64,000 nt of DNA, from contig CAIIXF020000010.1 of assembly GCA_903813345.2 (NCBI GenBank), positions 7,927,169 to 7,991,168 of the forward strand. Direction: 5' to 3'. The notes below the pieces were generated by a model that saw only the letters and a program-made list of their open reading frames with translations, was not told the origin of the DNA and made no database searches. This document shows, piece by piece, positions 34,201 through 46,200 of this stretch (position 1 is its first letter; each line of letters opens with the position of its first letter). The DNA is from Owenia fusiformis (Eukaryota; Annelida; Polychaeta; Sabellida; Oweniidae). The position numbers were made by a program, and so were the translations under genes.

Positions 34201-37200
34201 AATACAGATGAAACAAGAAAAAATAATTCCAAATAAGTTTGATAAAAATTTTCATTCAGGTGGTTCCTGTATATGGACTCCTTCTGTAAAACATATCTTA
34301 TTATGCTGGAGTCCGATTTTGAACTTTTCCATATCGTAAATTCAATTGTTGATTTACGGGTTTGTTGTATATCTATGATAAAGCGAATTCTGAACATTTC
34401 CGTAGGCTATATTTTTTAAATGTCGTACTACAGAAATTTACGGAAAAGTTCAGAATCAGACTCCTGTGTACCAACCTGTATAAGAAACAAACTCTGAAGC
34501 AGGAGACTGAACAGGATGTCTGCTATAACCTTGCTAAAACTTGGCAGCATCTGTGGTCTTCCACGTGCCTTTTTATAGGCTGCATCAGCAATGTCCTAAA
34601 ATCAAAAAAAGTTTATTTGTACAGAAATAATGAAATCTTTTTTAAGATGAAATAAACTTATGCTATAGAATCTAATAACATGAATAAATGTGATTCATAT
34701 TTCAAAATATTGTCAAAATCTAAATATTAGGTTATTTAATCTTAAATAATGATGAGTGTGTGTAAATGCAATATATCTAGAAACTACTGATTATCTTGCT
34801 GATTACTAAAAACTATATCTGGAGAGAGCTATTGATTCTTTTGTTGATAACAAATAAACCATCTAATCTGGAACCAGAGACTGTTAAACTATCTTTTTCC
34901 CTTTTCGCCCGATTTGTTAATTACAAATAAACCATCTCACCTTGTATATATACAAGAGACTGTTAAGAGTATTTTGCTGTTTACAAATAAACCATCTCAC
35001 CTTGTATATATACGAGAGACTGTTAAGAGTATTTTGCTGTTTACAAATTAAACCTTCTGACTTGGAACAAGAGATTGTTGACAATTTTTTGATTACAAAT
35101 AAACCATCTCACCTGGAACCAGAGACTGTTGACTATTTTACTGATTACAAATAAAGGTAGAATCCAGAGAGCACTAAATATCCAGGACAGTAGGGGGCCC
35201 ATCCAGCTCCAGACAAAATTCTGCTTTGAGGATCCACCTGAATTACAAAAGTGAATTGATGCATTATTGAAATGGGTCAGGAATTATTGTTTTGGGGATT
35301 TAGCCTAACCTTTTCAGAAAACTGTAAACTACTGAAAAATTGACTAAAAGAAAATAGTTGTGTAAATCAAAGTTATTTTTCAAAGAAAATTACACACAAA
35401 TATTCTGTATGTCACTAAATATGCCATTAAAAAGAAGAATCCCAGTTTACAAAAAGTCATAATTAATGTTGTACTTAGGTAACTAATATCATTTTAACAA
35501 AAGTCAATAAAATACAGATATTACATTATAGATTGTATATATTATACAAGTATTATATTACACACTATATCCTTTTATATCAAATAATATTGCTGTGCAT
35601 GTTAATAAAATATAAACATTGAAACATTTTTTCAAAATTTTAACAAATTACAAAACGTTTCCTAATATGTGAAAGTCATTCTTTATATCTTATGTACAAT
35701 AATAGTAATTCATATGTATCGCTTGTTCTTTATTGAACACTATTTATTTTTGCTTTCCTCTGGTATTGACCCTTGTGTATGAAATTCATAAATTCTCTTC
35801 AATGAACTTTACAATGGGGCCCTGACCATCCAGGATAGCATTTACAGCCATAGTCCTCCATATTCCATAAATAATTGATCCCTCGAACAAAATAATCAGT
35901 CCCTCTAGGTGAGGTGTTCTGCAGAACACATCTCCCCTTGCCATTACAATTTAACTGGCTGCATTTTGATGCAAATGAATTAATGGATTTAACATATGGA
36001 CCCAATGTTGAATTGAGGTACACTTCAAGTTCTTTACAACCAGATGATGTGTTAACATTATCTCGAGCACCCCACAGTATCACACCATTGGCCCCCATGT
36101 TGAAAATCTCCCCAATGCTGGCTTCTAGGTCATCCTGAAACAGAAAATACGTCTGAATGATGGAAAAAAGGATGATACAAACAACAAACAAAATCCTTTT
36201 TCAAAAATTGAATCATGACCAGCAGAGGACTGTAAAACATGGCCCAAAATAAAGCATATACATGTACATGTATATTCAAAATATATTTACATGATACCAT
36301 TTATAATTTCAATCTATAATGATCATGTATATTGATTTTGCATGGTTATTCATCTAAACTTATAGTAACATACTCACAATTTTATATAATGACTGATCAT
36401 TAGCAAATCTGTATCTGGCATACACAAACACAGGCTTATCTCCTTGTTTAGTTCCTTTAGCTACTCTCTGTGCTTCCTGTATTTGTCCATGTACAAAGTT
36501 CTGTTTCAGTGTTTTTGTTTTAAGCTTAGAAGGTAAATAGACAGATGGGAATAGAGCTGTGCTAGCAGAAAACAACCAGCTTAATCTGAAAAACATGCTC
36601 CAAATTTTATAAAATGGCAAAGAACTATCAATTTGAAGTTGAACAGGTAAGTGGCTTTCTTGAAATTTTGAAAACAATATGTGATGTGGTGCCTGCACAA
36701 CCAGACAAACTTATGCATGCCCACCAGACAAGATGACAACAATATAGCAATTTAAAAAAGTGTGATAAAAATATTGTAAATGTTTTACTTTCTGGTAAGA
36801 GCAAAAACTGTAAAATATCAAATATAAACAAAATCACTGATAATGGGGCACCAATCACATTAGAGCTCAATTATAAAATAGAGAATACCTACTTATCATT
36901 CTGTTGCTTTGTCTTCGTTGAACACTGACGAGTCCCAGCATAGTTGTAACACTCTGGAAAAAGATAGTATCCCCAGTATCCACCAGGTCTAGTTTCATTG
37001 GATATCTTGACTGTCTGCTCCATCATGTCCCTATTTAGAAACACATTATATATCATATTGCTTTGAGCCATATAATTTTTATCAACACATTGCAAACAAC
37101 ATCGTCAAATCATATGATCTTGCAAATATGTTAGGTTGAATTTCATCATCAGTGTGGTTTCAGAAATTCTACAGATTTTCTTACATAAAAAATGAATACT

Positions 37201-40200
37201 AAAGCAACTCTTATTTTACCTCGCTGCTTTTTCAAATTCACTTTTTGCAACATTCTGGATTTGACTGTGGTTCCAAGATGGATGTTTTCGAGAAACATCA
37301 GCTTCAGAAAGCTTATGGTATATTGTTTTGCTGTTATAGTTTCGGCCCCATGTAGGCACCCAGCTTTCCCAATCTATCACACCAATACCTTGAAAATTCT
37401 GATCAGGAATGACTCTTATTATGTCAGATTTCACTTTGTTTAGATGAGATGTCAGGTTCACATGCTGAAAATATGATATGAAAAAGAACTCAAGAAAAAA
37501 TATGATGCTCTTTGGAAGCTATTTTAATTCCTTCACAAAGGATTGATATATACACTATGTCCATAAAGTCTCTTTACAATTATAAACAAGAACACAAATG
37601 TGTACAAAATGTCCCCACCAAGTGGTGATCCCGTGAAATGGTTATCCTGAAAATGAGTAGACAAGACTTTACCAACACAATTTGAGGACGGAAAATCCAA
37701 AGTGGCCAACTTAAAATTTACCCAGAATGCCCAAAATTTAGTCAGTTCTAGATTTTCATACTAAGAACCACCCCTGAAAATTTGAAATTGATCCGTCATA
37801 CAGTTAACCAGAAAACATGTAAACAAGACTTTACAGACAAGATTTCAAGATGGAAAATCCAAAATGGCTGCCTTGACCCAGAATGTCAAAAAACTAATCT
37901 GTTTGTAGATTTTCATACTAAGAATCATCCCTGAAAATATGAAATTGATCTACCAAACGGTTCACCTGAAAACGGGTAGACAAGACTTTACAGACAAGAT
38001 TTTAGGACAGAAAATCCAAAATGGCTGCCTTAACATTTACGCAGAATGCAAAAAAAGTAATCAGATGTAGATTTTCATACAAAGAATCATCCCTGAAAAT
38101 TTGAAATTGATCTATCAAACCGTTCTCCTAAAAACGCGTAGACAAGACTTTACAGGCAAGATTTTAAGACGGAAAATCCAAAATGGCTGCCTTGACATTT
38201 ACCCAGAATGCAAAAAAACTAATCAGTTCTAGATTTTCATACTAAGAATCATTCCTGAAAATTTGAAATTGATCTACGAAACGGTTCACCTGAAAACGAG
38301 TAGACAAGACTTTACAGACAAGATTTTAGGACGGAAAATCCAAAATGGCTGCCTTGACATTTACCCAGAATGCCAAAAAACTAATGAGATCTAGATTTTT
38401 ATACTAAGAATCATCCCTGAAAATTTGAAATTGATCCACCAAACGGTTCACCTGAAAACGCGCAGACAAGACTTCACAGACAAGATTTTAGGACCGAAAA
38501 ATCCAAAATGGTCGACATTAAAAAAGTCCTTATGAGTTTTTGCTGATTTCTTTTTACAAAATTATCACATATAACTACTGTTAACAATAAAGTAGACTTT
38601 TACAGCAAAGTACATCTGAAATTATTTATAAAGCTACTAAATAGTTAAAGTATGAAAACTCAAAAACACCATTCAATATGATACAAAGTATTATCGTGCG
38701 CTAACTTTTCTTAAGACATTCAAAATGGCTGACATGACTGAGCTAGCAGGTCCAAAACCTAATCAGATCTAGAATGAAGTGAGCTGAACAAGATGTTAAA
38801 GTTTTAAAAGCAACTGTGAAGCAGTTTTTCTTAAAGTTTGCAGACAAGGATTTTAGCATTTGACTTCAAAATGGCCGACAGGAAGTAGGTATCGAGTTAA
38901 TTTTTTTTCATCCACATCTGTATGCACTCATAAGTTATCCCTGAAAATTTGAAGGTGATATCTGTAGCGGTTTTGGAGAAAACTGCCGGACGTACGGACA
39001 GACAGACGGACAGACAGACGGACGCGCCTAGGCCGACAATATGGCCCCACACTATGTGGTGGGGACATAAAGAAAGTCTGTGTAAAGAGTAAAATCACTT
39101 TGTAGACACCCTGTATGATCAAATACAGAAGTTATTGAAGGTTTAAGGATGCAAATATGTCCTCATTCAAATTGAAATAGGGGATGTCCCATTTTAACAT
39201 TCACAGGTATACATCCTGAAATAAAGCCAAAATTGTTTGAACTTTTCAGAAAATAGGCATGGAGCGTAATTTTGAGAACAAGATTTATCAGTTTATCCCT
39301 TCTAATCACTTAAATAATCAAAACAAACATGGTTTATCTCACCTGAGGAATTCCTCCATTATGCTGGTTGCCTTGCTTGTCTACATATGGATAAGTCCCA
39401 AGTTGAGAAGAATAAAATATTGTCATAAATTCTCCAGTATATTTCTGGTCCTCATTCACAACCACATCAAATGCTGTTAAGTTTAAATTGACTCCAAACT
39501 TTTTACATTCTGCCGATGGGGTGTTCCAAATGATAAGGAATGGATCCTTAGGTAGTGGCTGTTTATCATGTATGTGTCCATGTAGATCTTTAATGTGATT
39601 AATGTTAGTCAATGTAGAACATTCCATACACATTACATGTGTAAAAATAATTGCTAGAGTTATCATTAAACCTTTTGGACTCATTTTGATCTTAAATTTG
39701 AGGCTCTAACAGTAAAGCAGTGTTAACCTTTTCTTTTCAACTCAAGTTTAAATGTATGCCTGAATGACACTATAGAACTGTGTTTACAAATAGAAATAAA
39801 GATATGTTATTTGAGTCATAGTGACCTTCTATGGTCTTATGATCAAGAAATAGTCATAAAACTTGAGAGCTAATAAAGAGTTTATTCAAACAAACTGTAA
39901 ACTGCATTGATTTATTTCCTGTTTTATTCAGAGGTCAAGATAAAGAAAAACATTGCAGACCTACCATTTATCACTGTAGTCAACCAAATTGAGACTAGAA
40001 AATTTAAACTATTAAAAATTGTTTAATGGTAGAAGAAAATTTAAACTCCTAATATACAATCCTTATTGATTTCTACAGTGTCTCGAATTTACATATAATC
40101 CCTAGATTATCAAGCACACTTCTGCAATCTTAAAATACATGAAAGGATTTCTAGATATAATTTTCATATCTGAGACTCCATTTTACATATCTATCCACTG

Positions 40201-43200
40201 GAAAAATATTTCTGATACAATGAAACCTGTCTTAGTGAACACCTCTCTGTCACAGTGTCATGTGTCACAGTGAACACATGTGTCTAGTGAACACCCATTT
40301 TCAGCACATACAGCACTAACCTCTGTATAAAATGACCTCTCTATAGTGAACACCTACCTACAATGAACACATTTTTGTGGCTACATAGGTGTTCACTATA
40401 CACAGGTTTTACTGTACGTAAAACTTGACTTCTCAAGAGGATTTTTTTTAAATATCCCTTTTCCCTCAGGAGAACTTACATCACTGTTACATAATTTTTC
40501 TCAAAAAGCATTACTGCTATCTTATTTACAATAACAGTATTGTATTGTTGGTTTGATGTTTTATTTTGGCACCATCCCAAATTGCTTCCTAAATATCCAT
40601 TATTGATTCTGCTTAATGAACTTTACACTGTGGCCCTGACCATCCAGGATAGCATTTACAGTCATAGTGCTCCATATTCCAAAGATGATTGGTCCCATGA
40701 ACATGATATTCAGTCCCTCTAGGTGAGGTATTCTGCAGAACACATCTCCCCTTGCCATTACAATTTAACTGGCTGCATTTTGATGCAAATGAATTAATGG
40801 ATTTAACATATGGACCCAATGTTGAATTGAGGTACACTTCAAGTTCTTTACATTTAGATGCTGTTTTAACATTTTCACTAGAGCCCCACAGTATCACACA
40901 ATTAGCCCCCATGTTGAATATCTCCCCTATGCTGGCTTCTAGGTCATCCTAAAATCAAAACATATTTTAATGGCCAAGGAACTAATGATACAAACTGCAA
41001 ACAATGGACAGAAAATAGGCTACACAAAATCAACCAACTATCCTGCAGGCTGGGATTTTAGAAAAGGGCAAGGCAAATTAAGGTCAATGATGAAATTCTA
41101 ACTCCATATTCAGGTTCATTCAAAAATTTCAAGAAAGCTGTGAGGGGGGTTTTCAGAAAATTCTAGTGATGCAGTTGTTTATGACTATGAATATCCTCTG
41201 GTAAATGTTGGTAGTATATGTTTACCTTTTTATAAAATGACTGATCATTAGCAAATCTGTATCTGGCATACACAAACACAGGCTTATCTCCTTGTTTAGT
41301 TCCTTTAGCTACTCTCTGTGCTTCCTGTACTTGTCCATGTACAAAGTTCTGTTTCAGTGTTTTTGTTTTAAGCTTAGAATGTAAATAGACAGATGGGAAT
41401 AGAGCTGTGCTAGCAGAAAATAACCAGTTTAATCTGTAAACAAAGTAAACAAACTTTGTGTGGATTGTGGATATGGACAATAAGGGAAAGGTCTTGTGAT
41501 TAAGGAAATAATCTCCAAATATTTCGAAAATTAAAAAATAATCGAAGTTCCATTCGTTTCTGCTATAAATGTTTGGATTTGAGCAAAGTAGTCTGATAAT
41601 TTATAGATAAACATTGACCCCTGTTACACAGGCCAGTTGAAATGCTTCGTTACGAAGCAATTTGACAAAAAGCTTCGTAACGAAGCAATTTTGGGCCTGT
41701 GTAACACCTCCGCCTTCGTTGGAAAAGCTTAGTTGATAACGAAGCAATTGAGTAGAAAATCCAACGAAGGTTAGCTCCCAACGAAGCTTTTTTGGCCTGT
41801 GTAACAGGTAGCTTCGTTAGAAAATGCTTAGTTGGCGGTTTGCGCATGCGCGTAATAAAGAGCACATTCATCATTTTGTATTAAACGAGAGGAATCGCGA
41901 GGAAAGAACATGTTTTTAAGTACGTATTATTATAATGCTACGTTTTGAATAAAATAATTACCTATTTGCGTCACTGATTGACGCTAACTCAACCCCCAAA
42001 CGCCACGTACAAATGTGATTTACCGTCTTTCGTAGCATTTCATTCGATTCCCTGCCTTTGCTCGCATTGATATGACAAAAAGTATTAAATCTAAAAAACA
42101 CAGGTTTTACCGTATATGTATACGGTAGTTTTGAAACGTTTATCTGATCTATTAGAGAATAAACCTAGTATTTAAATGTCCCTCTCCTTTCGGAAAACTC
42201 CGTCTCAAGTGTGGAAGGGTAAACTTTTGAAATTACATAAGATATGCTTACTAAATAGAAAGTTGTGGCATACATGTTTAATATTAATTTTTTCTTGCGC
42301 CTCGAATAATTATACCTTGAATGTAATTCTAAAGGTGTTAATACCATGATACTGATACAAGTGCTTCCCGGTGAATCACATCAGGGAATATTGCCGATTC
42401 GATTGATTCGAAAATGTCTCTCTTCAAAAATCGTATTCAACTGGCTATCGCCCCATTGCAATACATGTACTTGTACTAGTCGTTCCATTATTTTATTCTT
42501 CGACGATTTTAAATTGTAATTGAATTTAAACTCCATGTTTAAATATATTGAATTAATTACGTTTCAAAACTTCCGTATACAAATACGGTAAAACCTGCGG
42601 ACAAGGAACGGTGGCCAAAATTGTTTCTTGTCGACAGATATTTGCCACAGAGAGGCTGCATGTCGTAGGCCAGCCCCAAACAATATTGATGTGTCGTAAG
42701 ACGATGCTTACAACTGATATTCAAGTTTCTTCCTATTTGCGCCATTTTCGAATTCAGCGGACGGCTGATGGATTAACATACTAATTCATGTCAAACTCAC
42801 TCAAATATGCATGGAGTATTGGCGAGACGGGTAATAATCATATTAAAATGAATTGGTCATGAAATAGTAGTTACACGCGGTCCGAACTTCGACCGTTAAT
42901 CTGAATTTTTGACCTACCGGATGTTTGAAAATCAAGGATTACGAGTCTCATACTGCACCGTTTTCTTCAAACTTGTTCCATTCAAAGCATAACAAATATC
43001 CCTTTCTGATGGTACATTATTCTCTTAAACAGAGTCCCTACTTCCAGCGGCATTTTGGTCCATAGCTGTAAGAAGGCCTTCTAACAGCTTGGGACCAAAA
43101 CGCTGCTAGAACGAGGGACTCTTTACAATAAAGTAATGCACCGACAGAAAGGCATTTTTGTTTTGCTTTTAATGGTATAGGTTTGAAGTAAAACGGTGCA

Positions 43201-46200
43201 GTATGAGACAATCGCAATCCTTGATTTTCAAGCATCTGGTAGGTCGAAAATTCAAATTAACGATCGAAGTTAGGACCGCGTGAGTTAAACCACCAGCCGA
43301 ACACCGAGATATTTTAGTAATGGCTACACCATTTGAAATATAGCTGAGAAGTCCATTTGGAAATTGAACGTTTTTATACGATTTTACATACTAGTTGTCT
43401 GTATAAACCCAAAATCCAATTCCTCCTAGTAATTAACATAGGCCTATTTTTATTCCATATGTTCCAAAGGAAATGATAGAAAATGAAAACAATACTTGTA
43501 ATCGTATTGACAGCTGAAATATATAAAAATCGAAATGATAGGAAAAATGTATGGACATGTGTACGGAATTATCACATTCATCTTGTTTTATTTTCCCGAG
43601 AATTTTGAACTAGTCTTTTTCTGTGCTGATTTGTTAAAATAAACATTAAAAATTAGATTTTTGAGTTTGATCAATGGTTTATATCAAAAGAATAAAAATA
43701 TTAATCATAATAAGTAGGTGGGGCAGATGAGTAATGCGCACGCGCAACGAAGCATTTTAAGTGCAGTGTAACACCAAATAATTGCTTCGTTAGGGTTGAA
43801 TGAAGCCAGTGTGGACACAATTTTTTCGCTAACCTTCGTTACAAAAATGCTTCGTTAGACTCAACCCAGCAGTGTAACAGGTACCATCATCTGACTATTT
43901 TACAGAAATCTATCTCCTTCGCAAATCAATTAAGATTACAGATTGCTATAAGTATAATAATATAATAAAAAGTCTCAATGAAAACAGAAAATGCTTACTT
44001 ATCATTTTGTTGTTTTGTCTTAGTTGAACACTCTGGAGAGCCTGCATAGTTGTAACATTCTGGAAACTCATAGTATCCCCAGTATCCACCAGGTCTAGTA
44101 TCATTGGATACCCGGACTGTCTGCTCCATCATATCCCTTTATGACACATGAACAAATTAACAATGATGAAACAATGACAAACATTTTCGATATTCTAGAT
44201 GTATTCATATGGTTATCACGAGTCTTTATTTTAGTTTTAAGTTGCTGAGATGAACAGTTCAGTTAAATGGCCTGATATTATGTGGGATATGATGACTTTG
44301 AAAAAATGGATGTTATCAAATCTACTACGAAGTAACTTGGTTACACTTAGCTATAAAATTAACAAAATAGAAAAATGACTAAACAATGAAAAATAATCCA
44401 GAAATTTTCGTAATCTTTTTTATTTTCAAAAGTGAGTCTCGTTTTATAAGCTTTTTGAAAAAAGGTATAAATTTTTGATGAAATGGTTCCAAATTTTCAA
44501 AATAGGACCCATCTATTTCTGTCATATTTTTCCCCATTTTTGTAAATTTCCAGATCTGTCCCTGCAGTATGATACCTCAAATTGAATATCAGAATATTTT
44601 TCTATTTATACAGATTTATTCATACCTTGCAGCTTGTTCAAATTCACTCTTTGCATAAATCTGTATTTGAGTGTGATTCCAAGATGGATGTCTTTGAAAA
44701 ACATCAGCTTCAGAGAGGTTCTGATAGATGATCTTGCTGTCATAGTTACGCTCCCATGTGGGTCTCCAATTCTCCCAATCTATCACACCAACACCTTGAA
44801 AATTCTGGTCAGGAATGGCTCTTTTGATATCAGATTTCACTTTGTTTAGATGAGATGTCAGATTGACATGCTGTAAATAAGATATGGTATTGTATACCTC
44901 TGAGGTTTTTCACCTTTAGCTTTTTACCACCGAGACTTTGCTTGCAATACTTTTGTAGCTTCTATTTACTGAAATGCAGCCATAAACTTTTTCCTTGTAG
45001 CCCTTTAAAACCAAACTTACAGCAAATGTAAAACTATTTTTAACAGTTTTATTCATTCAAATACTTACATTTATTATTCACCTTATTACTATTTACTCAT
45101 TTACTTATTTCAATAACATATTGTTCACAATCAATCCTACAGAACTACAGGATGTTCAGGAAATAAAGATAATAATGTCGTAACTTTTTTATTTATTCAT
45201 GGATTGCATTGAAAGTTTCAGAGATCATAGTTTTAACTAATTTTAATTTATCGCTGGAGTTTCAGCTTCAGGCGATTTGATTGATTGATTCTGTGGTTGT
45301 CATAGCGACTCGAGTAGCTCTAAGGCGGGGCAGTTGGAATAACTGAAGTATATTTGTATGTTTTAAATGTTTTCAAAAGAGATTCTATCATGTTTATGAC
45401 TTAAAATGGATGCTTAAACATAGTTATAACTATAAGCCTGAAATTCTTTGCCAATTTATCAATTTATTCTACATAATTTCCTCCATTCTAGACACAAACT
45501 CTTTGCCTCTTGAACCTTTTTAAAATACTTCACAGAATTCTTCTTGACTCATTTCCTGGAGTCTGTGTTACACATGTGAATGTATGGCGTGAGTATTCTC
45601 AAATGCATGTCTTCTTAAATCTGGTTTTGATTCAGCAAAGAAGTATAAATCATTTGGCGCTAGGTTGGGTGAATAAGGTGGATGCTTGAGTTGCTCTAAT
45701 CTCAGCTGCTTATTTTTTTAGTGATTATGGTAGCAGTATGGGAGGGGGAATTGTCCAAGTGGAAGAGAAATTGCATCCCGGGTCGCTTTCGATGTAATGC
45801 CTGTATTTAGTCATAAAAATCCCTTTGAATATCATTAAAAAAGCATTTATTTGACTTTTATATCATAAAAGAAAACAATAGAAGAATTTTATCATGGAGA
45901 TGCACCAAGGAAGCTTTAAATATGGAGTCAAAATCGGTTTGCCATGCTAAATGTTACACAGAAACTACTGCAGTTATTCCATGTGCCCCGCCTCAGCGCT
46001 AATCGCATTGCTATGCCAACCACAGAAATGACAAATCAAATCGCTTGAAGCTGAAACTCCAAAAGTAATTTTAAATATGTCTAATCTATAATCCCTGCAA
46101 ATTTTATTGAAATTCATGAATAAATAAAAAAGTTATGACATTATTATCTTTATTTCCTGAACACCCTGTATATATACAGTAATACAGTTGTATCTATGTT

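Larger units (their letters stand above)
41620..43881. mobile_element. DNA transposon with CCTGTTACAC termini, carrying two nested elements
   Basis: Left CCTGTTACACAGGCC and right CAGTGTAACAGG are inverted ends. Both subterminal zones are full of GCTTCGTTACGAAGC-type palindromes and of CGCATGCGCGTAAT (left, ~41833) versus ATGCGCACGCGC (right, ~43735). No transposase is seen. Two further inverted-repeat elements lie inside it (42101-42597 and 42874-43282). Sits in intron 3 of the proximal hyaluronidase gene. Superfamily undetermined. Confidence 0.65.

Noticed and set aside
37609-38530. Regularly spaced repeats considered as a CRISPR array
   Set aside because: Units are ~160 bp, imperfect and contiguous with no unique spacers, in an animal genome.
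44880-45140. Possible additional hyaluronidase exon between exons 1 and 2 of the proximal copy
   Set aside because: Exon 1 to exon 2 splicing already keeps phase and matches the distal gene; no open splice-flanked block is present.
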